Assembly (NCBI GenBank): GCA_963738375.1
Contig: CAVTWL010000007.1
Location: 124,001 to 188,000, forward strand
DNA length: 64,000 nt
Direction: 5' to 3'
Origin: Bog-159 sp963738375
GTDB taxonomy: Bacteria; Acidobacteriota; Terriglobia; Bryobacterales; Bryobacteraceae
The notes beneath the pieces are model-generated. The model had not been told where the DNA came from. It did no database searches and worked only from the letters and a program-made list of their open reading frames with translations. Made by a program: the position numbers and the translations under genes. This document shows positions 22,151 through 31,619 of this stretch, piece by piece (positions within the stretch are counted from its first letter, which is position 1; each line of letters starts with the position of its first letter).

Positions 22151-23704
22151 TCATTTGCTCTTGAGCGATGCTTCCGTCAGATCGAGGCGCGATTTCCAGG
22201 CGTCGTGTTCCGCCACCGGGCCGCCGTTGGTGAAGTTCATCAACTGGTCGTCGTTGGCGTTGTAAGCGGGCCAATTCGGACGCCCCGCGCCATTGGGATT
22301 GCCGGTCTTGGCGAACGCGACCCAATAGCCGAGAGCCGCCTTCGCGGTAGCCTCATCGGCGGGCGCCAGTTTGTCTTCGTAGCGTGCCGCCACCGTGTCG
22401 AACACGAACGGAATCTCAGTGGCATGCGGCGCGCCCTTCCAACTCTTGCGCATGGACTCCGCTACGTAGGAGAAACGATATTCGTACGCCGGCTTGCCCG
22501 TCGCCGCTATGCTGCGCGCTACGAAGCGTGCCGGCTCGATCATCATCCGGTCCGCCGCGACCAGCATGCCGACGCGCCGGAACTCGGGCGATTTGTCGGG
22601 ATTGTAGGCCGCCTCGGCCTTTTCTTTGTTGGCGCCGAAGGGAGCGAACAGTTCGTCCATGTTTTTGGCCATGGAGAAGCCGATATCGGCGCTATTGGCT
22701 CCCGCAATCACGGGGATCTTCATCGCGTGTCCCGCCGCAAACGCCTCCTCGGGCGTTTCCAGCACGATTTTGCCGTCGATCATCGGGCCGCCATACGTGG
22801 GATTGCCCATGCTGGCCATGTTGAGCTTGTCGCACACGCGATCCTCAGGCAAAGCGCGCAATGCCGCGAGAGCGGCCGCGTCTTCGCCTTCGATGCCCGC
22901 TTTCTTGGCGAACGCCAGACCGACCGCTTCGCCCGACGGCAGATTGGGCGCGGATTCGCTCAACTTTCGCATCGGCCCGAGGCCGCTGCGTCCGCCGCCC
23001 GATTCGATGATGGCTTTCTGGAACAGCCCGTGCGCCAGCGGCGTTGTCATCATGGTCAGCACCGAACCGCCGCCCGCCGACTCGCCGAACAGCGTGACGT
23101 TACCCGGGTCGCCCCCGAACCTGGCGATATTCTTCTTTACCCATTGGAGCGCCGCCACCTGGTCAAGGAACGCGTAGTTCCCGAGCATTGCGTGCGGATC
23201 TTCCTTGGTCAACGCCGGGTGCGCGAAGAATCCAAACCTCCCCAGCCGGTAATTGAAGCTGACGAACGCCACGCCGCTTTCCGCGAAATGAGTACCGTCG
23301 TAAACCGCCGGCGAACTGCCGCCGTTCACAAAACCGCCGCCGTAGATCCAGACCATTACCGGCAGCTTGCCGGAGCGCTTCACCGGCGTCCAAACGTTCA
23401 GGTAAAGACAATCTTCGGCGGGCTTGGTTCCCAGCGGCGCGGCGTCGCTGGGGAAGGGTAGCTGCATGCAGTCGGAAGCGTATTCGGTGGCCGCGCGCAC
23501 GCCCTTCCATGCGGCGGGAGGCTGGGGCGCGCGCCAGCGGTTCTGTCCCGTGGGAGGCGCGGCGAAGGGAATGCCTTTGAACGCCACCACCTCGCCTTTT
23601 ACCGCGCCCTTCAAAGCGCCGCTATCGATGCGTACTTCATCAACCGCCGCTGCCGCGCAACCGGCCAACGCCGCGAATAAAACCAAACCATGGAATCGAA
23701 TCAT
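22151..23704 (-). CDS. Type-B carboxylesterase, exported
   Basis: A 517-residue alpha/beta-hydrolase of the carboxylesterase/para-nitrobenzyl esterase family, probably secreted (MIRFHGLVLFAALAGCAAA). The oxyanion hole is in MVWIYGGGF (about 118-125). The nucleophile is Ser209 in FGESAGGGS, and the histidine is probably in GAPHATEIPF near residue 430. The family-specific EDCLYLNVWTP is present. It starts 7 bases after the stop of the GH3 gene, so the two are co-transcribed. The GH3 enzyme would free glucose and this enzyme may remove ester groups from plant-derived substrates. That substrate link is inference. Confidence 0.9.
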   Translation of the reverse strand: MIRFHGLVLFAALAGCAAAAVDEVRIDSGALKGAVKGEVVAFKGIPFAAPPTGQNRWRAPQPPAAWKGVRAATEYASDCMQLPFPSDAAPLGTKPAEDCLYLNVWTPVKRSGKLPVMVWIYGGGFVNGGSSPAVYDGTHFAESGVAFVSFNYRLGRFGFFAHPALTKEDPHAMLGNYAFLDQVAALQWVKKNIARFGGDPGNVTLFGESAGGGSVLTMMTTPLAHGLFQKAIIESGGGRSGLGPMRKLSESAPNLPSGEAVGLAFAKKAGIEGEDAAALAALRALPEDRVCDKLNMASMGNPTYGGPMIDGKIVLETPEEAFAAGHAMKIPVIAGANSADIGFSMAKNMDELFAPFGANKEKAEAAYNPDKSPEFRRVGMLVAADRMMIEPARFVARSIAATGKPAYEYRFSYVAESMRKSWKGAPHATEIPFVFDTVAARYEDKLAPADEATAKAALGYWVAFAKTGNPNGAGRPNWPAYNANDDQLMNFTNGGPVAEHDAWKSRLDLTEASLKSK

Positions 23705-23711
23705 GTTTTCG

Positions 23712-25920
23712 TCAGTCCAAATGAATTACGGCTTGCAAAGGCAGATCGCGCGACGAACCGCCGGCATGAATGGTGTACGCGCCGGGCGTCAGTTGCCACG
23801 CATCCTTCTCCGCGTTGAAAATCGACAGGTACTTCGGATCGAGCGGCAGCGTCACCGTTTTCGCCTCGCCCGCCGCCAGCTTCACTTTATCCCAAGCCAC
23901 CAGCCGGTTGAACGGCTCACCGGCGGCCTGGGGCAGCGTGGCATAAACTTCCGCGATCTCGGCTCCGGCGCGTTTGCCCGTATTGGTCACCGTGAAAGAA
24001 ACGCCATCCTTGGATGCCTTCAGCCCCGTGTACTGAAATGTCGTGTACGAAAGCCCGAATCCGAACGGATACAACGGCTGCTTGTGCTCGGCGTCGTACC
24101 ACTTGTAGCCGACCTTCAGGCCTTCGTCGAAGCTGACGTCGAATTTCCTGCCGTTCATCTTCAGACCAGGCAGGAACTCCTGCATCTCCGAGGCGTCGCG
24201 GGCGGGCGGCTGCGCCGTCAACTGCGGATGGGGAAGATCGGACTCCGATTTCGGAAAGGTCAGGGGCAGCTTGGCCGAGGGGTTTACATCGCCAAACAGT
24301 ACGTTGGCGATCGCCTCCGCGCCGCGGATGCCCGGGATACCATGCTTCCATCACCGCGCTGACCTGTCCAGCCCAGGGCATGGTAACCGCGCCGCCCGTT
24401 TCCAGCACGACAATCGTGTGCGGATTGGCCGCCGCCACGGCCGCCACCAGATCGTCCTGATGATTCGGCAGCGACATGCTTGGGTGGTCGCTGCCTTCGC
24501 TGGATGGCTGATTCACGAACACGATGGCCAGGTCCGAGCTTTTCGCCAGACGAGCTGCTTCCAGCGGTTCCGCGCCGCTATTGAATTGCACATCCGCATG
24601 TGGGGCTTTGTCGCGAATCGCCTTCAATGGCGACGACCGGTGCCATACCACGCGTTCGAAAATCCCGGCATTAGGCGGTTGCGGTACGGGATTGCCGCCC
24701 ATGGGATCGACCTGCGCGGAGCCGCCGCCCGATAACACGCCCACATCCGCGTGAGACCCGATTACGGCGATGGTCCGCACTTTATCCGCGGCCAGCGGCA
24801 ACTGTCCGTTGGCATTCTTCAGCAGCACGATAGATTGCTCGGCGATCCGCTGAGCCACTTCAAGTCCGTGCATGACATCGGGCACTTGGCGCTCCGCCGG
24901 TTTGTCGAATAAACCCGCTGCGAATTCCGACCGCAGAATGCGATGCACCATGTTGTCCAGCCGCGCAGTGGGTACTTCGCCGCTTTCGACCGCTTTCTTC
25001 AGCGCGGGACCGAAGAAGTCCGAGCCGGGCTGCTCCATATCGAGGCCGGCCATGGCTGCCTTGGCCGTCGAATGGGTGCCGCCCCAATCCGACAACACAA
25101 AGCCCTGGAAGCCGAAGTCCTTCTTCAACACTTCGCTGAGCAGATAGCTGTTCTCGCAGGCGTACGTGCCGTTCACCAGGTTATAGGAGCACATCACGGC
25201 GCCCGCTCCCGATTCTTTGAGGCCGATTTCGAATGCCAGCAGATCGCTTTCCCGAATGGCGCGTTTCCCGGCATTGACGTTGACGTACGACCGGCCGCCT
25301 TCCTGATCGTTCAGCGCATAATGCTTGATGTCGCCGATGACGCCCTGCGCCTGAAGGGCTTTCATCTCCGCGCCCACCAGGCGGCCAGCCAGGATGGGAT
25401 CTTCGCCCTTATATTCGAAGATGCGCCCGTTGCGCGGCTCGCGCGCCAGGTTCACACCGCCGCCGAGGGACATGTTGTAGCCCTGATTGCGCAGTTCCGC
25501 GCCGATCAGCGCGCCGTACTCGCGCGCCAGTTCGAGATCCCAGGTGGAGGCTTCCGCTTCGCCGGATGGCAGGGCCGTCGCATATCGTCCGAACATGCCG
25601 CTGCGCGTCACGCCTACCGCGGCGTCGGCCATTTGCAGATCCGGGACGCCGAGGCGGGGGATGCCTGGCACGAATCCCGCGCCGCCCGCCGATTTCGTCG
25701 GGGGGGCATCGGGATTGGGGAAAATGAGCCCCCATCCGCCGCCGTGCAACAGGGAAATTTTCTCGTCCAGTGTCATTTGGGCGAGCACCAGGTCCGCGCG
25801 CTGATCGGGAGTCAGGGTCTGGTTCATCCAGGGACCGGTGGGTTTCGGCTGTGGCGGACCGAACTGGGCGGTGGCGGACACGGTGCAGAGTAATCCGCTG
25901 AGAAACACCTGTTTCAGCAT
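23712..25920 (-). CDS. GH3 beta-glucosidase, one frameshift
   Basis: Exported glycoside hydrolase family 3 enzyme with a signal peptide (MLKQVFLSGLLCTVSATAQ). The start is ATG 25920. The N-terminal barrel has the nucleophile aspartate in GFVLSDWGGTHS and the substrate-binding KHYALNDQE. The second domain contains IAVIGSHADVGVLSGGGS, and a fibronectin-III-like domain ends the protein (EIAEVYATLPQ). The frame breaks near 24336, where VMEAWYPG should continue as RGAEAIANVLFG. The gene is otherwise complete, about 735 residues, and the break is of the same +1/-2 class as those in gltB. It probably hydrolyses terminal beta-glucosides in the periplasm. It is the first gene of a pair with the esterase. 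Confidence 0.9.
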
Positions 25921-26110
25921 AGAAGGTGGATAGTAACAGATCGCATTCTCCGCTGCCCCAACCGGTTGGCGTTCGGGGTGGGCGATTGCCGTCACGGGGT
26001 GAAGGTCGGTCAAATTCGCTTGGATGCTGCCGTCTGCCTGAGTTGCGACAGGGAGTTGGGCCGCGGGTTGTGTGCTTGGATGAAGTGTTAGAATCAAGTC
26101 TGTAGAATGT

Positions 26111-26187
26111 CGGGGCGTAGCGCAGCCCGGTAGCGCACCTGCCTTGGGCGCAGGGGGTCCGCGGTTCAAATCCGCCCGCCCCGACCA
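26111..26187 (+). tRNA. tRNA-Pro (anticodon TGG)
   Basis: A 77-base tRNA with acceptor CGGGGCG pairing CGCCCCG, a D arm with AGCGCAGCCCGGTAGCGC, and an anticodon stem CCTGC/GCAGG. The loop CTTGGGC gives TGG. The T arm has GGTTCAAATCC, the discriminator is A, and CCA is encoded (26185-26187). The gene is followed by fragments that look like a decayed insertion. Confidence 0.95.
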
Positions 26188-26273
26188 TCAGAATCAGGGA
26201 GTTTAGACCCTGGACCGGGACAGCCCAAAACGGTCCTTGTGACGTGGTTTGTGACGTAACGGCCCGACCATCC
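26180..26273 (+). repeat. Short repeat of the tRNA-Pro 3' end (possible att remnant)
   Basis: CCCGACCATC occurs at the tRNA 3' end (26180-26189) and again at 26264-26273. The 74 bases between contain two GTGACGT copies (26239-26245, 26251-26257). Integrases that use tRNA genes duplicate the 3' end, so the pair may mark an integration scar. Ten bases is short enough to arise by chance. Confidence 0.3.
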
Positions 26274-26281
26274 AGCCGGAC

Positions 26282-26781
26282 TTGAAATGGTACACGGAGA
26301 TTAGCGCCGGCAAAGCGCTATCGCCCCGGTGTCCCTTTGCGTCCGTCCACCGCTGTCCGCGCTACTACCAAAGCGTTGCCCTACTGGGCGACACCGGATG
26401 TTCAACATCGCCATTGATCCCGGCAGACGATGCGGAATTGCTGGAACGTTGGAGCGCACCGACCTGTGGCCTGTCGTTCGCGAACAGGCAACCTCAGTGA
26501 TGGGGCCGGGGACGAACCGCATATATTCTCCAAGTTCTGCCCGGAAGTTTCCTTTGACCGCTTTGGTTGGTTCGCTTCCCACTTGGGGTATCACTCTAAT
26601 GAAGCGATTCCGACTTCGCCTGTCGAAGGTTGAAGGAAGAAGGCGCGAGTCCTGGCTGATTGGCGTTGGTTGTGGGCCTTGGTCACGTCGATGCACTACT
26701 CAGACTGTCCGCTGCGCTCGCCGCTTTTGCTGGGCATCAACGAGACGAAGAAAAAGCCAAAGATTGGCTTCACCGCTTGAA
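26282..26781 (+). pseudogene. Broken conserved hypothetical protein (CPRYYQS...CPEVSFD...MHYSDCPL)
   Basis: Pieces of one protein of about 165 residues lie in order but in different frames. First comes MKWYTEISAGKALSPRCPFASVHRCPRYYQSVALLGDTG read in three parts. DLWPVVREQATSVMGPGTN follows, then KFCPEVSFDRFGWFASHL, and last VTSMHYSDCPLRSPLLLGIN before TGA 26779-26781. The regular cysteines (CPF, CPRYY, CPEVSF, CPL) indicate a small cysteine-rich conserved family seen scattered in bacterial genomes; I do not know its function. The start may be TTG 26282. At least three frame changes are needed. The composition is less GC-rich than the flanks, consistent with acquired DNA. Confidence 0.55.
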
Positions 26782-26828
26782 GTGTGGGCGCGGACCCTCT
26801 TATCGTTTACGGTAGAATGGCTCCCACT

Positions 26829-27199
26829 ATGACGACGGATGGCAAACAATCCACCCACAGCACCGAGTTCTACTTAAAAGAATTTGAACTACTGCGGAAG
26901 CAAATCGAAATGCACGTGACCGAGATGCGGACGGTTGAACGCAACGTTGTGTTTGGGGTCGTGGGAACATGGGCGTGGTTGGCGACGCATACGGAACCAA
27001 ATGGATTTGGTCCGTCCCCGTCTTGTTCGTCGTTCTTGGTGCGTTGCGGTGTCATGGCATCTGGACTGAACTTGGCCGATTGCATGAATACCTTCAGAGA
27101 ATTGAAAGCACGTTCTCAGCCAAAGAAGATCCTGGGGGCTGGGAGCACTTCTTAGGCTTGGGCAACACGGCACTCTTCCGCAGCACTGGAACCTTGTAG
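26829..27199 (+). pseudogene. Broken small membrane protein with coiled N-terminus
   Basis: The N-terminal part from ATG 26829 is hydrophilic and helical (STEFYLKEFELLRKQIEMHV). It leads into a first membrane helix (NVVFGVVGTWAWLATH). The frame then breaks near 26985, and the +2 frame continues with a second helix (IWSVPVLFVVLGALRCHGIW), LHEYLQRIESTF and PGGWEHFLG, to a stop at 27199. The joined product would be about 120 residues with two membrane spans. I recognise this as a small two-helix hypothetical type but not its role. A single indel separates the halves, so either sequence error or decay is possible. Confidence 0.5.
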
Positions 27200-27255
27200 G
27201 TCACGCTATCGCTTGCAACCGTGGCAGTTACCGTTTACCAGTGGGCTGTCTAAAG

Positions 27256-27477
27256 ATGAGTCCAAGTGAAGAAATTGTTGCCGCGTATTTGAAGTCCATT
27301 GGGCTGACGCCTGAGCGCTTCCCGAAAGCCGAAATGGGGAAGACCCGGACGCCAGATTTCAGGGTGCTGCAAGGTGGCGCACTCGTTTTCTACTGCGAAG
27401 TGAAGAACGCACGGGAAGACCGATGGCTTGATGAACACGGGAAGGATGCGGGGCCGGGGACGCCGGGCAGGGAGTGA
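27256..27477 (+). pseudogene. PD-(D/E)XK nuclease-like fragment
   Basis: A 73-residue product. An N-terminal helix (SPSEEIVAAYLKSIGL) is followed by RTPDFRV, a strand, and VFYCEVKNARED. The spacing PD-(x)12-ExK fits the core of the PD-(D/E)XK nuclease superfamily, with D in TPDF and E and K in CEVK as metal-binding residues. The chain ends abruptly in low-complexity residues (GKDAGPGTPGRE), so the C-terminal half is missing. It may be the remains of a restriction- or repair-type nuclease. The ATG at 27256 was preferred to the one at 27241. Confidence 0.45.
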
Positions 27478-27557
27478 ATCTTGTCGATTTGTTGAACCGG
27501 CCGGAGGGGGAGAGACTCGAGTGCAAGCGCTCGAAGCGCCAATACGCGCTGGCGTAA
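27474..27557 (+). pseudogene. Possible Schlafen AlbA_2 N-terminal fragment
   Basis: A 27-codon reading frame (GTG 27474, TAA 27557) gives NLVDLLNRPEGERLECKRSK. This resembles the first helix and strand of AlbA_2/Schlafen-type domains (LLxxPEGExLExKRS). It overlaps the nuclease-like fragment and stops at once. At this length the match is suggestive only. The 70 bases that follow, up to the convergent glycosyltransferase, contain only a GCTACATGTAGC palindrome (27626-27637). Confidence 0.3.
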
Positions 27558-27627
27558 AACTAAAGTTGCGTTAACGCGGAAGTGGCCGGCTGCCGAGTGC
27601 CTTCCGGGTAGAATGTGGAGTTAGGAG

Positions 27628-28356
27628 CTACATGTAGCGGCCGCGGATTTGATTCCAGCGGACGCGGAGAGGATCGAGGAAAGCGGCGATGCCGCGCCAG
27701 GTACTGACTTTGGTGCCCGCGACGTCCGACCACTGCACCGGGACCTCGACTTCGCGGTAGCCCAGGCGGCGGCCGATGAAGAGGACTTCAACGTCGAAGC
27801 CGAAGCCTTCGAGCAACTGGCGGCGGAAAATTTCGCGGGCGGCGGCAACTTCAAAGAGTTTGAAGCCGCACTGCGTATCGTGGAAGGGAAGTCCAGTGGC
27901 CAGGCGCATGACGAGGTTAAAGACGCGGCCGGCGTTTTCGCGGAACCAGGACTGGTGTACGACGATGGTGCGGCGGTCGAGGCCGCGGGACCCGACGGCG
28001 ACTTGCGCTTGTTCGCGATCGACGGCCAGGCAGAGCTTGTCCAGTTCTTCGATGGGCGCGGAGAGGTCGGCGTCGGTGAAGAGGGCCCACTCGCCGCGGC
28101 ATTCGAGCATGCCGTGGCGGACGGCGTAACCCTTGCCGCGATTGCCGGGATTGCGGAGCACGCGCAGGTTGGGAAATTGGGATTGCATCCGCTCGGCGAC
28201 CTCGATGGTGCCATCGGTGGAACCATCGTCTACTATCAATATCTCGGCGAACTGCCATTCGCTGGCGCGCAAATAGGCAATGACGCGTTGGAGCGCGGCG
28301 GGGAGGCGCTTCTGTTCGTTGTAGGCTGGAATGATAATGGAGATGGATCGGGTCAA
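27628..28356 (-). CDS. GT2 glycosyltransferase, dolichyl-phosphate glucosyltransferase type
   Basis: A 242-residue GT-A-fold enzyme. The nucleotide-sugar motif is SIIIPAYNEQKRLP, followed by ILIVDDGSTDGT. The metal-binding DXD-type ALFTDADLS comes near residue 100, VGSRGLDRR near 125, and TQCGFKLF near 165. The pattern is that of ALG5/DPM1-like transferases that charge a polyprenyl phosphate. No membrane helix is present. No ATG gives a sensible start, so the TTG at 28356 (LTRSISIIIP) is chosen. A longer frame would run into lysS. It is divergent from lysS, with a perfect TATAAT at 28365-28370 in the 39-base gap. Confidence 0.82.
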   Translation of the reverse strand: MTRSISIIIPAYNEQKRLPAALQRVIAYLRASEWQFAEILIVDDGSTDGTIEVAERMQSQFPNLRVLRNPGNRGKGYAVRHGMLECRGEWALFTDADLSAPIEELDKLCLAVDREQAQVAVGSRGLDRRTIVVHQSWFRENAGRVFNLVMRLATGLPFHDTQCGFKLFEVAAAREIFRRQLLEGFGFDVEVLFIGRRLGYREVEVPVQWSDVAGTKVSTWRGIAAFLDPLRVRWNQIRGRYM

Positions 28357-28395
28357 GGAAGACCTATAATACCCAAATTCATTTAGGAGAACGAT

Positions 28396-29900
28396 TTGTC
28401 CCTGGAAGACGACCTTTTGCAGCAGCGCCTGGGGCGCATCCGCGAAATCGAGGCGCTGGGCTACCGCGCCTACGGGCAGCGCTTCGAATTCAGCCACACG
28501 ATCCCGGAAATCCTGTTGGGTTATGGCGAGAAGACGCCGGAAGAACTGGCGGAGCCAGTGCGCGTAAAGATCGCGGGGCGTGTGCAGACCTTGCGCCGGA
28601 TGGGAAAGGCTGGCTTTGCGCATCTCGCGCAGAATGGCGAGCGGCTGCAAATCTACATCAAGAAGGATGCGATCCCGGAGCGGGATTTCGCCCTTTACCA
28701 GTTGATCGACCTGGGCGACATTATCGGCGTGGACGGATATTTATTCCGCACACGCACAGGCGAATTGAGCGTGCACGTAGAACACCTGGAATATCTGGCG
28801 AAGACGCTGCTGCCGATGCCGGAGAAGTGGCATGGGCTCGAAGACGTGGAGACACGCTACCGGCAGCGGTATCTCGATCTGATCGTGAATCCGGAAGTGC
28901 GCAAGGTATTCCTGACGCGCAGCAAGATCATCTCGTCGCTGCGGCGGCAGCTGGAAGATCGGGGATTCATCGAAGTGGAAACGCCCATGATGCAGCCGCT
29001 ATACGGCGGCGCGACGGCGCGTCCTTTTGTCACGCATCACAATACATTGGATATCGATTTATACCTGCGCATTGCACCGGAGCTTTACCTGAAGCGGCTG
29101 GTAGTGGGCGGCTTGGAGCGGGTCTACGAAATCAATCGCAATTTTCGCAACGAAGGATTGTCCACACATCACAATCCCGAATTCACGATGCTGGAGTTTT
29201 ACCAGGCGTATACGGATTATCGCGGCATGATCGATCTTTCGGCTGAGCTGTTCGCGCAGGTGGCGCGCGACGCAACGGGCGGCACGGAAGTCGAGTACGA
29301 CGGGCACAAGCTGGATTTCGGAACGCTGCGGCGCTTCTCCATGCGCGACGCGATCGTGGAATTCTGGCAGGGCGATAGCCGGCCAGGCGCGGAGGATGTA
29401 AAGAATCCGGAGTGGCTGCTGAAGCATTCGGCGAAGGCGACGGCCGGCGAGGCTTTGACGGACATTTTTGAACGGGTGGTGGAAGAGCATCTGATCCAGC
29501 CGACCATCATCTACGACTACCCGGTGGAATCGTCGCCGCTGTCGAAGAAGAAGCCCGACGATCCGGCTTTCGTCGACCGGTTTGAAATCTACGTAGCCGG
29601 CATGGAAGTAGCCAACGGCTACACGGAGTTGAACGATCCGCAAGACCAGCGGCGGCGGTTCGATATGCAACTGGGCATGCGCGAGCGCGGCGACGAAGAA
29701 GCGCACCAGATGGATGAGGATTACGTGCGCGCGCTGAGCTACGGGATGCCGCCGACGGGGGGGAAGGCATCGGCATCGACCGGCTGACGATGATTCTCAC
29801 CGGATGCAAGTCGATTCGCGACGTGATTCTGTTTCCGCTGCTGCGTCCGGAAGGGCCCATCGACCTGGTGGCGCGCATGCGCGAACTGGATGGGCAATAA
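28396..29900 (+). CDS. lysS: Lysyl-tRNA synthetase class II, one frameshift near the 3' end
   Basis: Charges tRNA-Lys. The TTG start at 28396 is set by AGGAGA five bases upstream. The N-terminal OB domain covers about residues 55-145 (VKIAGRVQTLRRMGKAGF). Class II motif 1 follows, then motif 2 (EINRNFRNEGLSTHHNPEFTMLE, quoted in two parts: FRNEGLSTHH and NPEFTMLEFY). Motif 3 should read GGEGIGIDRLTM. A run of seven Gs at 29757-29763 should be eight, and the loss shifts the frame and creates a false stop at 29787. Correct reading continues to TAA 29900, giving about 501 residues. This is a homopolymer error, not a pseudogene. The LolC-like gene starts 3 bases later. Confidence 0.93.
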
Positions 29901-29903
29901 GCC

Positions 29904-31139
29904 GTGACTTCGTCGTTCGAACTCTTCATAGCACGCCGCTATTTGAAAGCGCGGCGCAAGGAAGCGGTCATCTCGGTGATCACGGCGATTTCGATCCTTG
30001 GCGTGGCGGCTGGAGTTATGGCGCTGGTGGTGGCGCTGGCGATCAACAACGGATTCCGGGATACGCTGCAGCGCAACCTACTCGGCGCCATGGCACATAT
30101 CAACGTGCAGGAGAAGGAGCCGCGCAACGGGATCGAAGATTGGGAAGGGATGGCGGCCAAGATCCGGCGGGTGAAGCACGTTACGGCGGTAGGACCCGCT
30201 TTGTACACGCCCATCTTTTTTTCCGGCCCGATCATGTCTAAGGGCGGGATTTTGAAGGGAGTGGATATGACGGCTGAGCTGCAAATCAGCGATACGCTAC
30301 GCCATTTGAAGGCTGGGTCAACCACGACGATTGAGAAACTGAACGCCACACCTGGAATCATTTTGGGAGCGCGGCTAGCGGACGATATCGGGATGCTGGT
30401 GGGCAATGTGGTGAACGTGACCAGCCCGCAAGGCGAGTTGACGCCTTTCGGTCCGCGGCCCAGCATCCGGCGCTTTCGCGTGGTGGGAATCTTCGAATCT
30501 GGTTTTTACGATATCGACGATAGCTGGGCGTATACTTCGCTGGCGGCGGCGCAGCAGGCGCTATCGCTAACGGACGTAGTCAATCAGATGGAAGTGAAGC
30601 TGGACGATTTGAACCTGGCGCCAGAAGCGGCGCGCGAGATCGAAAAGATCGCCGGGTCGAAATATGCGACCACAACGTGGATGGAGCGCAACCGGCAATT
30701 GCTGAACGCGCTCAAGATGGAGAAGGCCGTGACTGTGGTGACGATCGGTCTGATCGAACTGGTGGCGGCGCTAAACATTTTGATCACCCTGGTGATGATG
30801 GTGATGGAGAAGTATCGCGATATCGCCGTGCTGATGTCGATGGGCGCCCGCCGCGCGCAAATCCGGCGAATTTTCATGGCGCAGGGGATCCTGATCGGAA
30901 TTGTGGGTTCCGGAATCGGACTTACGGTAGGGTATACGCTTTGCTATTTCGCGGACCGTTACCGCTGGATCACGCTCGACGAGCAAGTGTACGCGCTGAG
31001 TTTCGTGCCGTTCAATGCGCGCTGGGTGGACGGCCTGTGGATCGCGGCCGCGGCTGTTTTAGTCAGCTTCCTGGCGACCATTTATCCGGCACGAAGCGCT
31101 ACGCGGATCGCTCCAGCGGAAGTTTTGCGGTACGAGTGA
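29904..31139 (+). CDS. LolC/LolE-type ABC transporter permease
   Basis: A 411-residue inner-membrane permease with a GTG start 3 bases after lysS. The N-terminus FELFIARRYLKARR precedes helix 1 (ISILGVAAGVMALVVALAI). It is followed by a periplasmic domain of about 200 residues and a C-terminal FtsX domain with three helices and VLMSMGARRAQIRRIF. This is the layout of the lipoprotein-releasing LolC/E proteins, which pair with the LolD ATPase. No lolD is adjacent here, although many genomes have lysS-lolC-lolD, so the ATPase is probably elsewhere. A GC-rich hairpin with a T-run follows the stop. Confidence 0.9.
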   Translation: MTSSFELFIARRYLKARRKEAVISVITAISILGVAAGVMALVVALAINNGFRDTLQRNLLGAMAHINVQEKEPRNGIEDWEGMAAKIRRVKHVTAVGPALYTPIFFSGPIMSKGGILKGVDMTAELQISDTLRHLKAGSTTTIEKLNATPGIILGARLADDIGMLVGNVVNVTSPQGELTPFGPRPSIRRFRVVGIFESGFYDIDDSWAYTSLAAAQQALSLTDVVNQMEVKLDDLNLAPEAAREIEKIAGSKYATTTWMERNRQLLNALKMEKAVTVVTIGLIELVAALNILITLVMMVMEKYRDIAVLMSMGARRAQIRRIFMAQGILIGIVGSGIGLTVGYTLCYFADRYRWITLDEQVYALSFVPFNARWVDGLWIAAAAVLVSFLATIYPARSATRIAPAEVLRYE

Positions 31140-31150
31140 GCTGAGGTTCG

Positions 31151-31192
31151 CGCCGCCGCTATCGGAGCAACATCCTATGCGGCGGCGTTTTT
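31151..31192 (+). terminator. Probable rho-independent terminator after the LolC/E gene
   Basis: Arms CGCCGCCGC (31151-31159) and GCGGCGGCG (31179-31187) enclose a 19-base loop and are followed by TTTTT. The hairpin starts 12 bases after the permease stop. The right arm lies in the last codons of the convergent DUF302 gene. Confidence 0.5.
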
Positions 31193-31567
31193 GGCCAGGG
31201 CTTCGATGACGGCGATGTTGCGTTCGAGGTCTGAGGGCACGCCGTGGCGAGCCATGAGGTAGGCGGGAGAGTTGTAGGAGATCCAGACTTGGGAGTCCGG
31301 CGATTCCCAGACGAGGATTTTGAGGGGAAGGTCGATGGCGATGGTCGGACTGGCGAGCATGAGCGGCGTCCCGGCGGCGGGATTGCCGAAGATGAGGAGC
31401 TTGGTGGGCGGCATGTGCAGGCCGGCTTTTTGCGCTTCGCCGCTGTGATCGACGAGAGCGAAGAGTCTGACGCCTTTGGCCTGAAGCAGGGCCTGAAGTT
31501 TTTCAATTGTTTGGTCGACGGATTGATGGCTGGGGATGGTTACGATACCGTTCGTTTCCGGTGTCAT
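31175..31567 (-). CDS. DUF302 protein
   Basis: A 130-residue protein of the DUF302 family. Key segments are VTIPSHQSVDQTIEKL, GVRLFALVDHSGEAQKAG, PTKLLIFGNPAAGTPLM and SPTIAIDLPLKILVWE. The family forms small alpha/beta dimers that bind unknown ligands, and its function is not established. It has no signal peptide. It is divergent from the exported M17-N-domain gene, with 52 bases between them. Confidence 0.88.
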   Translation of the reverse strand: MTPETNGIVTIPSHQSVDQTIEKLQALLQAKGVRLFALVDHSGEAQKAGLHMPPTKLLIFGNPAAGTPLMLASPTIAIDLPLKILVWESPDSQVWISYNSPAYLMARHGVPSDLERNIAVIEALAKNAAA

Positions 31568-31619
31568 TTTACTAATGTTGCCACAGGTGTTGGATCGACG
31601 AATGCAAGAGTTGTGGATT

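Noticed and set aside
25921..26169. Upstream extension of the GH3 gene across tRNA-Pro
   Set aside because: The extended frame would code through the tRNA and lacks family residues. ATG 25920 begins a proper signal peptide.
28357..28650. N-terminal extension of the GT2 protein into lysS
   Set aside because: The extra residues are antisense to lysS and have no family match. GT-A enzymes of this type begin near the SIIIPAYNE motif.
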